From: an uncultured Sulfitobacter sp.
GTDB taxonomy: Bacteria; Pseudomonadota; Alphaproteobacteria; Rhodobacterales; Rhodobacteraceae
Length of the DNA stretch: 64,000 nt
Direction of reading: 5' to 3'
NCBI RefSeq assembly: GCF_947500075.1
Contig: NZ_CANMQS010000001.1
Span: 930,001 to 994,000, forward strand
A program made the translations under genes and the position numbers. Every line of letters begins with the position of its first letter. The stretch's first letter is position 1. This document shows positions 37,765 to 47,802 of this stretch, one piece after another. Below the pieces are notes generated by a model. That model saw only the letters and a program-made list of their open reading frames with translations, had not been told where the DNA came from and did not search any database.

Positions 37765-38841
37765 ATGTTTCTTCTTGCAGGATTGATGGGACTGATGGCC
37801 GCCAGCGCCGTGGCCTATATGGAGATCACCGCTGACGAAGAACCCGATGACGACAACGACGAGGTCCGCCAGCAGCTGGAAGAGGAAAACAGCGACGCCC
37901 CCGTGATCGACCTGATCACCGGCACCGACCTCAGCGATACGCTGGCGGGGGATGCAGGCATGGACCGGATCGATGGCGGCGGTGGCGACGATGTGATCAC
38001 AGCAGGCGACGGCGATGATGAGGCGCGCGGTGGTCTGGGCGATGACCTGCTCTTTGGCGGCGACGGGGCAGACAGCCTGCATGGCGAAGACGGCACCGAC
38101 AGCCTGTTTGGCGGCGACGCCGATGACCTGCTTGCCGGGCACAACGAAGACGACACCCTGTGGGGGGGTGCCGGCGACGACAGCCTGCAAGGGTCCGCCG
38201 GGGAAGATCTGCTCCTTGGGGGCGCGGGCGATGACGCCCTGCAGGGCGGGCTTGATGATGACACGCTCTCCGGCGATCTGGGGGAGGATACGCTCTTTGG
38301 CGGCTGGGGCGATGATGTGATCAACGGCCTGTTTGTCGAAACCCCCGAGGCGGCAGCGCCAGATGCCGCAGAACCGGGTGATGCCGAACCGGATGCACCG
38401 CCACGCGATGCGCAACCGGATACCGAACAGATCGCACAGGCCCCCACCGCCGCGCCCATCGTCGATCAGGACGCAGGCGATTACCTCAATGGCGGCGGGG
38501 GCGATGACACCATCCTGACCGGCAACGACGACACCGTGACCGGTGGCGCAGGCGCGGATGAGATCGTGCTGGGGGATTGGCTCCAGTCCGGCCAGCAGGC
38601 CCAGATCCTCGACTATGAACCGCAGGAGGATTCGCTGCTCTTCGTCTGGGACGACAGCGCAGCGGGCGCGGTTGAACCCGACGTGCGCATTGCCCCGGAC
38701 CCGGACAATGAAGGCCAGTTGCAGGTCTGGATGGGCGATCAGTTGGTGGCGCAGGTCGCAGGCAACGACCCGCTTGAGGATGCCAACATCGCGCTGATCC
38801 CGCTCAGCGCCATGGAAGGGCTGAACCTGAACGCCGCGTAA
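37765..38841 (+). CDS. Membrane-anchored RTX-type calcium-binding protein
   Basis: A 358-residue acidic protein. Residues 1-18 form one hydrophobic helix that looks like an anchor rather than a cleaved signal, followed by an acidic stretch (DEEPDDDNDE). About 14 nine-residue RTX repeats (GGxGxDxLx type, for example GGAGDDSLQ and GGWGDDVIN) fill residues about 68-190 and a shorter block about 235-275. A Pro/Ala/Asp linker separates the two blocks. RTX repeats bind calcium and usually mark type I secretion, but no transporter genes and no typical C-terminal secretion tail are visible. It may be a cell-surface structural protein. Confidence 0.8.
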   Translation: MFLLAGLMGLMAASAVAYMEITADEEPDDDNDEVRQQLEEENSDAPVIDLITGTDLSDTLAGDAGMDRIDGGGGDDVITAGDGDDEARGGLGDDLLFGGDGADSLHGEDGTDSLFGGDADDLLAGHNEDDTLWGGAGDDSLQGSAGEDLLLGGAGDDALQGGLDDDTLSGDLGEDTLFGGWGDDVINGLFVETPEAAAPDAAEPGDAEPDAPPRDAQPDTEQIAQAPTAAPIVDQDAGDYLNGGGGDDTILTGNDDTVTGGAGADEIVLGDWLQSGQQAQILDYEPQEDSLLFVWDDSAAGAVEPDVRIAPDPDNEGQLQVWMGDQLVAQVAGNDPLEDANIALIPLSAMEGLNLNAA

Positions 38842-39019
38842 CAGGCAGGTCGCAGCGCGTATTGCGCGCGGCAGGACGAATAACCCTTTGCCAAGCCCCG
38901 CAGATTTTCCTATACGCCCCCATCGCGGTTGATTCTGTCAGCCCCGATGCCTCCACGGGCCTGTGCTGGACGACATCCCGGCCTGCGCCATCCCTTTAAC
39001 CTTTGTACAGGAGACCCCG

Positions 39020-39289
39020 ATGTCGATTACGCCCGAAGAAAAAGCACGGATCATGAAAGAATTTGGCACCAAGGAAGGCGACACCGGTTCGCCCGAAGTT
39101 CAGGTTGCCGTTCTCAGCTCGCGCATCGCGACGCTGACCGAACACTTCAAGACCCACAAGAAAGACAACCACGGCCGCCGTGGCCTGCTGAAGATGGTCG
39201 CGACGCGCCGCAAGCTGCTGGATTACACCAAAGCCAAGGACGAAGCGCGTTATCAGGACCTGATCAAACGTCTGGGCCTGCGCCGCTAA
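39020..39289 (+). CDS. rpsO: 30S ribosomal protein S15
   Basis: An 89-residue protein of exact family length with [45 protein letters not shown] and the C-terminal [17 protein letters not shown] box precedes the ATG at 39020. It is followed by a strong terminator. In most proteobacteria pnp comes next; here pnp is 4.9 kb away, so S15 and PNPase can no longer share one transcript. Confidence 0.98.
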   Translation: MSITPEEKARIMKEFGTKEGDTGSPEVQVAVLSSRIATLTEHFKTHKKDNHGRRGLLKMVATRRKLLDYTKAKDEARYQDLIKRLGLRR

Positions 39290-39316
39290 GCGTTTTTCCG
39301 GTTTTGGAAGAGTTTG

Positions 39317-39346
39317 AACCGCGTCCCTCTGGGGCGCGGTTTTTTA
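39317..39346 (+). terminator. rpsO terminator
   Basis: An 11-bp stem pairs AACCGCGTCCC with GGGGCGCGGTT around a three-base loop (one G-T pair), followed by TTTTT. It lies 28 bases after the rpsO stop. Confidence 0.9.
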
Positions 39347-39648
39347 TTGTTGGAGCGTAGCAAACGACCCCACCAAAGACGAAGCGGTTGTGAGTGGTTG
39401 AGACGATAGCCGTGCATCGCCGGCCCGTCAAAACAGAGTCTTGCCGAGAAAGATGGCGCACCTTTGATGCAACGGGGCGGTCTGCGATGCACGGCGGCCT
39501 TTGATTCCGTGTGGCGGGTCAAATTGGGGGCCGTCTGGATTCCAGAATGGAAGGCTTGCGGAGATGGCTTGGCTTAAGTGCGCCAGCAAGCAGGTCTAAA
39601 ACCGGTTTGCGGGACGAAGCCGACTTCGGCGCAATGTCCGCTTTCAGA
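39347..39648. repeat. Degenerate dispersed repeat, copy 2, in a gene-free stretch
   Basis: About 300 bp without a credible gene. It contains ACGACCCCACCAAAG (39363-39377) and CCGTCAAAACAGAGTCTTGC (39426-39445), which match segments of the region at 34160-34330. The second segment reads, in the reverse direction, ARLCFDGP, against KLCFDGP in the other copy, so both may derive from one coding element. No open frame, terminal repeat or target duplication remains. Confidence 0.4.
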
Positions 39649-40116
39649 TTATTTGAGTGATTGCGCATATTCCTCAAGCTGAGTAGCGACGGTGCCCCAA
39701 CCATCATAGAACCCCATCTCTTCATGGCTTTGACGGGCTTCGGGCGAACGATGTCTGGCAGTCGCGGTGTACATCGTGCCACCGTTTCCATCATCGGCAA
39801 ACTCGATGATCGCCGTCATGAATGGATCAGCGGCAGGTTTCCATCCTTCGCTGTAAGTGTCGGTGAACACCAGTCTTTCGCCATCCACGACTTCGAGGTA
39901 CACACCTTCGTTCTCCATGAGGTTACCTTCAACGTTCATCACTGTGTTGAACTTGCCGCCGACCCGAAGGTCGATTTCGCAGGCGTTGATGCCATGGGGT
40001 TTGGGCACAAAGAAATGCTTGACGTGTTCCGGCGTGGTCCAGCATTCCCAGAGCAGGGCGCGCGGAGCATTGATCGTGCGGGTGAAAGTCAGGTCGGTTT
40101 CAGGGTCGAGGTTCAT
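39649..40116 (-). CDS. SRPBCC (AHSA1-like) family protein
   Basis: A 155-residue START/SRPBCC-fold protein: TFTRTINAPRALLWECWTTPEHVKHFF, the VGGKFNTVMNVEG hairpin and the C-terminal helix GFYDGWGTVATQLEEYAQSL. Such proteins are commonly paired with an ArsR-type regulator, as here, where the regulator gene overlaps by ATGA. The fold has a hydrophobic cavity for a small ligand, but the ligand is unknown. Base composition looks less GC-rich than the neighbours, consistent with acquisition. Confidence 0.87.
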   Translation of the reverse strand: MNLDPETDLTFTRTINAPRALLWECWTTPEHVKHFFVPKPHGINACEIDLRVGGKFNTVMNVEGNLMENEGVYLEVVDGERLVFTDTYSEGWKPAADPFMTAIIEFADDGNGGTMYTATARHRSPEARQSHEEMGFYDGWGTVATQLEEYAQSLK

Positions 40117-40454
40117 TTGCTACGCTCCTGCATGAGGTTCTTGATGTAATCGTCAAAGCGGTCGAGCCGTCCTTCCCAAATCGCGCTCTGCTCTCTCAAC
40201 CAGTCTTTTGCGGGCGTAAAGGCATCCGGAGCCAACTCGCATATCCGCGTCCGCCCTTCCTTCTTCGATGTGACGAGGTTGGCAGCTTCAAGTTTCTTCA
40301 GATGCTCCATGAACGACGGCAGCGCCATGTCATGGTGCTGGGCCAATTCGCTCACGGTCGCCTCGCCACGAGCAAGACGTTGAAGGATCATACGCCGTGT
40401 CGGATCACCAAGTGCTGAAAAGCAGAGATCGAGGTTCAGGTCATACTTAGACAT
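40113..40454 (-). CDS. ArsR-family winged-helix regulator paired with an SRPBCC protein
   Basis: A 113-residue winged-helix protein: CFSALGDPTRRMILQRLARG, recognition helix region LAQHHDMALPSFMEHLKKLEAANLV, and a basic wing SKKEGRTRICEL. It lacks the CxC metal motif of classical ArsR. This subtype regulates its own operon with an AHSA1/SRPBCC partner. A near-palindrome with CTAAG half sites overlaps the start codon, pointing to autoregulation. Confidence 0.88.
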   Translation of the reverse strand: MSKYDLNLDLCFSALGDPTRRMILQRLARGEATVSELAQHHDMALPSFMEHLKKLEAANLVTSKKEGRTRICELAPDAFTPAKDWLREQSAIWEGRLDRFDDYIKNLMQERSK

Positions 40455-40514
40455 ATCCCTAAGTAACGGAAGTGGCAGGCCCGATCAAGACACTAAGGAA
40501 AACCCCTAAGTTAC
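40445..40514. promoter_or_regulatory. Candidate ArsR operator with CTAAG half sites
   Basis: ACTTAG (40445-40450) and CTAAGT (40459-40464) form a perfect dyad with an eight-base spacer that overlaps the regulator start codon (40452-40454). CCTAAGTAAC (40458-40467) recurs almost unchanged as CCTAAGTTAC at 40505-40514. Repeated half sites across the start and upstream region fit autorepression. Confidence 0.5.
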
Positions 40515-40598
40515 TGGTAAGCGGTCGTTCGCTGCACCCTGACGAACGAGCAGGTTGGACTCCCTCCTGCCATTCGCCAAATGGCACATCTCAAACCC

Positions 40599-41993
40599 TC
40601 ACCCCGGCGTCACCACCCCAATCCGCGCCCCCCGCGCTTCAATCGCCGCCGCCGCGTCCAGCAGCACATCCTCCCGATACCGACCCGCAATCAACTGAGC
40701 ACCCAAGGGCACGCGGCCCACGTCGCCCTCACCAAACCCGGTAAACACCGACATTCCCGGCAGCCCCATCAGCGGCAGGCCCACCTGCGTCAGCTGCGCC
40801 TCCATGCAGCGGGGGAAATCCTCCAGATCCAGCAAATCCGGGAACGGCGGCTCGCCCGACACCGGGCAGATCAGCACCGGGTAGCGCGCCAGAAACCGCT
40901 CCCACTCCCGCGCAAAGCCCAGCCGCGCCTGCAACGCATCCAGCAGCCCATCGCGATCAGGGGGCGCTGTGAGCTTGTACATCTCCGCCAGCACATAGGT
41001 CGCATCCGGGTCCGCCTCCGCCGCGACCGCCGCCTTCGCGCCGCGCTCCATCTCCGCCATCCACAGCTGCGCCTGCAACCGGGCAGGGGCGCGGAACGGC
41101 GGGCTGTCCACCTCATCCACCTGCCAGCCTGCATCCATCAACCGCGCCGCCGCATCGCGCAAAGCGGCCTCCACCAGCGGATGGGTCTCCAGCCCCTCGG
41201 GCCGGACACAGAGCGCTGCGCGTTTCTCATAGGCAGGTCCGCGCAGGGGCACCGGCATATGCCAGGGATCCTCCACCGAAGGGGCCGCCATCACCTCCAG
41301 CGTCATTGCCACATCCGCCACCGACCGCGCGTGCGGGCCTGAAACCGCCATCAACTGCGGCCCGACATGCCGGTCCGGCCCGCTGGCATTGCGTGCCGCC
41401 ACCCGCCCCAGCGTGGGCCTGAGCCCCTGCAACCCGCAGGCATAGGCCGGATAGCGGATCGACCCGCCAATATCCGTGCCATGCCCCATCGCGCCAATCC
41501 CCGCCGCCGTCGCCGCCCCGGCACCACCCGAGGATCCCCCCGGCGTCACACGTGGGTTATGCGGGTTCAGCGTATGCCCGCGTAATGAGTTGCGTGTGAA
41601 CCAGCGCAGCGAAAACGCAGGTGTATTGGTCCGACCCACAATAACCGCACCGGCGGCCTTCAGGCTCGCCACCACCGGGTTGTCCACCTCCGCCACCTGA
41701 TCCTTCTGCACCTGCAGACCGTTGGTCGTGGCAAACCCCGCCTGATCCACGTTCTCCTTCGTGGTCACCGGCACACCGGCCATCGCGCCCAGCGGCTCCC
41801 CCGCCGCCCGCGCGTGATCCACCGCATCCGCCGCCGCCAACGCCGCTTCATCATCCCGCGCCACAACCGCGTTGATCGCCCCGTTCACCGCATCCAGCCG
41901 CTTGAGCGCGTCCTCGCAAACCTCCCGCGCGGTCACTTCCCCCTTGCGGACCATCGCCGCAATCTCTGTCCCTGTCCGTTCAAACAATGCCAT
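40599..41993 (-). CDS. Amidase signature family enzyme
   Basis: A 464-residue amidase. The Ser-cisSer-Lys triad can be read: Lys in GVPVTTKENVDQAGF, the cis-Ser in PGGSSGGAGAATAAG and the nucleophile in GHGTDIGGSIRYPAYACG. The start at 41993 has GGGAG upstream; a longer upstream frame overlaps the amidinotransferase gene on the other strand and is rejected. It is divergent from the amidinotransferase with 109 bp between them, so the two may be co-regulated. Its substrate is unknown; it is distinct from the amidase fused to the ABC protein at 54.5 kb. Confidence 0.87.
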   Translation of the reverse strand: MALFERTGTEIAAMVRKGEVTAREVCEDALKRLDAVNGAINAVVARDDEAALAAADAVDHARAAGEPLGAMAGVPVTTKENVDQAGFATTNGLQVQKDQVAEVDNPVVASLKAAGAVIVGRTNTPAFSLRWFTRNSLRGHTLNPHNPRVTPGGSSGGAGAATAAGIGAMGHGTDIGGSIRYPAYACGLQGLRPTLGRVAARNASGPDRHVGPQLMAVSGPHARSVADVAMTLEVMAAPSVEDPWHMPVPLRGPAYEKRAALCVRPEGLETHPLVEAALRDAAARLMDAGWQVDEVDSPPFRAPARLQAQLWMAEMERGAKAAVAAEADPDATYVLAEMYKLTAPPDRDGLLDALQARLGFAREWERFLARYPVLICPVSGEPPFPDLLDLEDFPRCMEAQLTQVGLPLMGLPGMSVFTGFGEGDVGRVPLGAQLIAGRYREDVLLDAAAAIEARGARIGVVTPG

Positions 41994-42055
41994 CTCGCGC
42001 TCTCCCTGTTCCGGCCCAAGCTGCCACGAAGAACGCCGCTTGCGAAGGGGCGCAT

Positions 42056-42079
42056 TTCGACTTAGGGGATTTGGTCGAA
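42056..42079. promoter_or_regulatory. TTCGAC-N12-GTCGAA dyad between amidase and amidinotransferase
   Basis: Perfect six-base arms TTCGAC (42056-42061) and GTCGAA (42074-42079) in the 109-bp divergent gap, 24 bases before the amidinotransferase start. Its size and place fit an operator, but no regulator gene is next to it. Confidence 0.35.
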
Positions 42080-42102
42080 CAACCACGCGGGAGGGTGCCA
42101 CC

Positions 42103-43218
42103 ATGGCCAACACAATCGTCAACAGCTGGAATGAGTGGGACCCGCTCAAACATGTCATCGTCGGCCGCGCCGATGATTGCCACATCCCGCCCGAAGAACC
42201 CGCGCTGGATGCCAAAGTGCCCGAGGACAGCGACATGCGTGGCCAATGGGGCCGCCGCCCGCAGGAAACCATCGACCGCGCCAACGAACTGCTCGACAAT
42301 TTTGCAGCACAACTGCAAGCCCGTGGCATCCGCGTCGACCGCCCGACTTCCATCGACCATTCAAAACCCGCCACCACGCCGGACTTTCACACCGAAAGCC
42401 AATTCGGCTGCATGCCGCCGCGCGATGTGCTCCTGACCGTGGGCAGTGAGATGCTCGAAGCCACCATGTCCTACCGCTGCCGCTGGTTCGAATACCTCAA
42501 CTACCGGCCCCTGATGCAGCAATACTTCAACGAGGACCCCAACTTCCGCCACGAATCCGCACCCAAGCCGCGCCTGACGGACGCCGATTACCACCCCGAC
42601 TACCTCTCTGACAAAATCGGCGATGCCAAACGCCTCGAATGGGCCGCAAAGAAGTTCTTCGTCACGACTGAGGAAGAACCCCTCTTCGATGCCGCCGATG
42701 TCCTGCGCTTTGGCCGCGACCTCGTGGTGCAACACGGCTTCACCACGAACCTCAAAGGCATCGAATGGCTCCGCCGCCATTTCCCCGATCACCGCGTGCA
42801 CACCGTCAACTTCCCCGGTGACCCCTACCCGATCCACATCGACGCGACCTTTACGCCCCTGCGCCCCGGTCTGATCCTCAACAACCCGCAACGCCGCCTG
42901 CCGGACGATCAACGTGCGATGTTCAACGACAACGGTTGGGAAATCGTCGACGCCGCCCAGCCCGCGCACAACACGCCGCCACCGCTGTGCTATTCCTCCA
43001 CATGGCTGTCGATGAACGTGCTGGTGCTCGACCCCAAAACCGTCTGTGTTGAGAAATCCGAGGTCTACCAGGCCGAACAGATGGACAAACTCGGGCTAGA
43101 AGTGGTCGAGGTCGAACTGCGCGACGCCTATGCTTTCGGCGGCGGGTTGCACTGCTGCACCGCAGACGTCTACCGCGAAGGGACGTGCGAAGATTACTTC
43201 CCCAGCCTCTCCACGTAG
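42103..43218 (+). CDS. Arginine:glycine amidinotransferase family protein
   Basis: A 371-residue amidinotransferase closely resembling mitochondrial AGAT along its whole length: NSWNEWDPLKHVIVGRA at the start, ATTPDFHTE, the FDAADVLRFGRD loop (catalytic Asp196), PIHIDATF (His245) and GGGLHC (nucleophile Cys351). The known reaction moves the amidino group of arginine to glycine, giving guanidinoacetate and ornithine; bacterial members may use other amines. A GGGAGGG box precedes the ATG at 42103. No guanidinoacetate methyltransferase is seen in the window, so complete creatine synthesis is not supported, although a creatinase gene lies about 5 kb downstream. Confidence 0.9.
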   Translation: MANTIVNSWNEWDPLKHVIVGRADDCHIPPEEPALDAKVPEDSDMRGQWGRRPQETIDRANELLDNFAAQLQARGIRVDRPTSIDHSKPATTPDFHTESQFGCMPPRDVLLTVGSEMLEATMSYRCRWFEYLNYRPLMQQYFNEDPNFRHESAPKPRLTDADYHPDYLSDKIGDAKRLEWAAKKFFVTTEEEPLFDAADVLRFGRDLVVQHGFTTNLKGIEWLRRHFPDHRVHTVNFPGDPYPIHIDATFTPLRPGLILNNPQRRLPDDQRAMFNDNGWEIVDAAQPAHNTPPPLCYSSTWLSMNVLVLDPKTVCVEKSEVYQAEQMDKLGLEVVEVELRDAYAFGGGLHCCTADVYREGTCEDYFPSLST

Positions 43219-43241
43219 GCTGCGCATTCACGGCGCACCAC
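43215..43241. repeat. Short palindromic repeat, copy 1
   Basis: A 27-base element starting GTAGGCTGCGC and ending GGCGCACCAC with an ATTCAC loop. It overlaps the amidinotransferase stop codon and matches 25 of 27 bases of the copy at 43775. Confidence 0.6.
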
Positions 43242-43282
43242 ATACCCCGGATGGCAGCCCCTTACCCTGTCATCCGGAACCG

Positions 43283-43663
43283 CTACGCCCCGCTTCTGCC
43301 CCGTGAGGCAATCAAAAGCGCCAGCGCAACACATGCCGGAACCAGCTGCGGCAGCCCGGTCCCCAATTCAACCGTGATCGACGCCACAACGCCCGCAACC
43401 GCAACAAACCCCAGAAAACACAGCGCAATATTGAACTGCCATTTCTGGTCTTTGATAAACAGCGACCACGCAAGACCAACCGCCAGGAAAGCGTTGTAGA
43501 TGCCCTGATTGGCCGCCAGTTGGATGGTTGGCTCAAAGAGCTCCGGCGGGAAAGTGTCGAACACTTTCGGCCCACGTGTCGTCCAGGCGAACATCTCGAA
43601 CCACGCGATGTAAAAGTGCAGTGCCGATATGAGTGCGACAAGTATCAAGGCAAGGCGTTTCAT
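43283..43663 (-). CDS. DUF1304 family membrane protein
   Basis: A 126-residue protein with four membrane helices (about 4-24, 50-68, 76-96 and 105-120). The first loop carries the family pattern HFYIAWFEMFAWTTRG, and AANQGIYNAFLAVGL precedes the second helix. The family is widespread and uncharacterised. The gene is flanked on both sides by copies of a short palindromic repeat. Confidence 0.87.
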   Translation of the reverse strand: MKRLALILVALISALHFYIAWFEMFAWTTRGPKVFDTFPPELFEPTIQLAANQGIYNAFLAVGLAWSLFIKDQKWQFNIALCFLGFVAVAGVVASITVELGTGLPQLVPACVALALLIASRGRSGA

Positions 43664-43774
43664 CTTCTTCTCCTCAGTTCAGCGCGGTTCATAGTGTCTG
43701 TGAAGCTGCTGCATGGCGCGCATGAAACTGCTTACATCAATTCTAAAGCGAATTCACGCCCACACGCCAACCTC

Positions 43775-43801
43775 GTAGGGTGCGCATTCACTGCGCACCA
43801 C
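43775..43801. repeat. Short palindromic repeat, copy 2
   Basis: The arms GGTGCGC and GCGCACC form a perfect seven-base hairpin around ATTCACT, preceded by GTA. It is nearly identical to the copy at 43215-43241 on the other side of the DUF1304 gene. Confidence 0.6.
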
Positions 43802-43917
43802 CCCCGCGCACCACCCCACGCCCACAACCCACGCACAACGTCCCACCAGACCCCAAAATTAACCCTCCCTTAACAAACCCCACCGCACGCACCGTTAACC
43901 CCGCTTGCCGCCCCATT

Positions 43918-43972
43918 CGGTGCACAAACGGTGTACAGGTTGTGTACACCCCGTGTACGGGCTGTGCCCCCT
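43918..43972. repeat. Five-unit 11-bp tandem array with GTGTAC core
   Basis: Five consecutive 11-base units: CGGTGCACAAA, CGGTGTACAGG, TTGTGTACACC, CCGTGTACGGG, CTGTGCCCCCT. The core hexamer starts at 43920, 43931, 43942, 43953 and 43964, so the phase is exactly 11 throughout, while the bases outside the core vary. It lies about 240 bp before the pnp start. Confidence 0.65.
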
Positions 43973-44208
43973 CCAAACGCCACAAAACAAAGGTGTTAAC
44001 GCGCCACCCGCCCCGATTCGCGCCACACCTCTCCTCAGGTGTTGCGCTGCACCCGCACAACCCTTCCCATCGCGCCAATTCTGCGCTACACGCCCTCCAT
44101 CTGAATGCCGGCGCCCGGACCGCAGCGCCGCCCAAACGAAGATACCGCGGTCAGGGGTAATACGGCCCCTATGCAAATGGCCCAACCGGGCCAACACAGG
44201 AAACTTAG

Positions 44209-46344
<2,136 letters not shown>

Positions 46345-46370
46345 TTTCAGTCCCACCGCTGATCTGATCA

Positions 46371-46400
46371 AAGCCCCGGTGGAAACGCCGGGGCTTTTTT
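46371..46400 (+). terminator. pnp terminator
   Basis: Perfect nine-bp stem AAGCCCCGG (46371-46379) and CCGGGGCTT (46388-46396) with loop TGGAAACG, followed by six T in all. Confidence 0.93.
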
Positions 46401-46473
46401 GGTGGGCAACGGCTCTATGCCGAAGCTGCTCTCGTCTGGGCAATCGGCCCTGACCACAGCAAACCGCGGAAAT

Positions 46474-46495
46474 CCGCCACATTTCCGCCACATTT
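46474..46495. repeat. Tandem 11-bp duplication
   Basis: CCGCCACATTT occurs twice head to tail (46474-46484 and 46485-46495) about 75 bp before the broken SGNH gene. It is followed by two GTTA(G/C)GT-like motifs. It may be part of that gene's promoter. Confidence 0.4.
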
Positions 46496-46568
46496 ACCCT
46501 AGGTTACGTTAGGTGACTTGCGCGTAAGGCGCTAAGGTTCCTTCCAAATATCCTTTGGGAGGGGAATC

Positions 46569-47631
46569 ATGTACAAACATCTGGCAGCCGCCGGACTGGT
46601 CGCCGTTATGGCACTACCAGCCAGCGCCACATCCATCACCGATCGCTACTCCAGCTTCTACGTCTTTGGCGACAGCCTCAGCGATGACGGCAAGTTCGGG
46701 CAGTTGCCCGCCACACCGCCCAGCGAAGGCGGGCGGTTCTCCAACGGGCCGGTCTGGGCGGAGCACATCGCGCAGGACTTCACCGATGCAGGCAAAGACA
46801 GCGGCAACCTCGCCGTGGGGGGGGGCCACCGCAAATGACACCGCGACGCTGACACCGCTGTCCACTTTCAACGGCCAGATCAACGCGTTCTTCAACGCGC
46901 TTGTCACCGACACTGGGCTGCCGCAGAACTTCACAACGCCTCCCACCCCCGAAGGCACAGGCCCCACGCCCGGTGACAACCCGCTGGTCGCCGTCTGGTT
47001 CGGCGGCAATGACCTCTTCGCCAGCTTCGAACCTGCGGACATCGCCGCAGCAGCGAAATCCGTGGCTGATGGCATCACCCGTCTGGCAACCTCCCCGCTG
47101 GGCATGTTTGACGACTTCCTTGTCGCCAACCTGCCGGATCTGGGTGACACGCCGGCCTACTCCAGTCTGCTCACGCTTGGAGCAACAACCCCGGAAGAAC
47201 TTGCAGCCGCACAGCAGGTCGCTGCCGCCGCCTCCGCTGCGGCCTCCGCCGCGACCCAACAGTTCAACCTCGAACTCAAATCCAATCTTGATCTGATCGA
47301 AGAAGACCTCGGCATTCGCATCATCGACTATGATGCCTTTGCCGTCTCAAAGGATGTGTTTGCGAACCCCGGTGACTATCCTTTCGCCAGCCTGACGCAG
47401 CCTTGCACGGTCAGCCTGAATTCGACGGACAACCCCTTCACCTGCACCCCAGAATAGGAAGACCTGCTGTTCTTCACCGATGCGGTGCACCCCAATCAGG
47501 TCGCGCAGAAGATCACGGCGAACAACATCCGTACCGTGGTTGCCGCAGTTCCGCTGCCCGCAACCTTCTGGCTTGCGCTGTTTGCAGTGGGTGGTCTTGC
47601 CGCCGCAGGCCGCCGCCGGATGGCTGCCTGA
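46569..47631 (+). pseudogene. SGNH/GDSL-type secreted protein with VPLPA-CTERM signal, broken by a frameshift and a stop
   Basis: The frame starts with a signal peptide (MYKHLAAAGLVAVMALPASA) and the GDSL block YVFGDSLSDDGKF. A run of nine G at 46817-46825 shifts the frame; with eight G it would continue LAVGG-ATANDTATLTP into the 47457 frame, which holds VWFGGNDLFASF (block III). That frame then meets TAG at 47455-47457. Beyond it the same frame continues EDLLFFTDAVHPNQVAQKI, which holds the Asp-x-x-His pair of the catalytic site, and ends with VPLPATFWLALFAVGGLAAAG and RRR, a VPLPA-CTERM sorting tail. Two independent lesions make a true pseudogene likely. The intact protein would be an exported esterase/lipase-like enzyme of about 350 residues. 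Confidence 0.82.
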
Positions 47632-47657
47632 GCCACAGCGAAACACAACTGAACGGC

Positions 47658-47690
47658 AGGGCGGTGCCACCCCGGTGCCGCCCTTGTTGT
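47658..47690 (+). terminator. Terminator after the SGNH pseudogene
   Basis: Stem AGGGCGG (47658-47664) and CCGCCCT (47678-47684), followed by TTGTTGT. It lies 27 bases after the ancestral stop codon. Confidence 0.65.
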
Positions 47691-47706
47691 ATCTGACCCT
47701 CCCAAC

Positions 47707-47802
47707 AGGGCGCAAAATCCTTGCCGTGCGCCCTATCATCGGTATATCCCGGAAACAGGGTCGGCGATGGCGTCGCCAGCACGGATGTGCACACCCTGTT
47801 TC
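47707..47802. promoter_or_regulatory. Stacked inverted repeats in the creatinase leader
   Basis: Two structures precede creatinase by about 100 bp: AGGGCGC (47707-47713) with GCGCCCT (47728-47734), and a longer one with perfect 10-base arms GAAACAGGGT (47752-47761) and ACCCTGTTTC (47793-47802) that encloses a smaller GGCGA/TCGCC hairpin. They could be RNA leader structures or protein-binding dyads. They do not match the guanidine riboswitch types I know. Confidence 0.4.

Larger units (their letters stand above)
43664..44208. other. Long leader region of pnp with repeats
   Basis: A 545-bp gap without a credible gene. It holds the second palindromic repeat (43775-43801), a C-rich stretch with almost no G around 43800-43910, an 11-bp tandem array (43918-43972) and several TTAAC motifs. 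Since pnp is cut off from rpsO, its promoter must lie here or it depends on a distant one. No convincing -35/-10 pair was found. Confidence 0.5.

Noticed and set aside
39347..39648. Short open frames between rpsO and the SRPBCC gene as real genes
   Set aside because: They lack ribosome binding sites and family patterns, overlap the rpsO terminator, and contain the degenerate repeat.
43918..43972. CRISPR-like array
   Set aside because: Units are only 11 bp, contiguous without spacers, and no cas genes are present.
47707..47802. Known guanidine riboswitch before creatinase
   Set aside because: The hairpins lack the ACGR loops of the guanidine-II type, and I see no match to the guanidine-I or guanidine-III cores.
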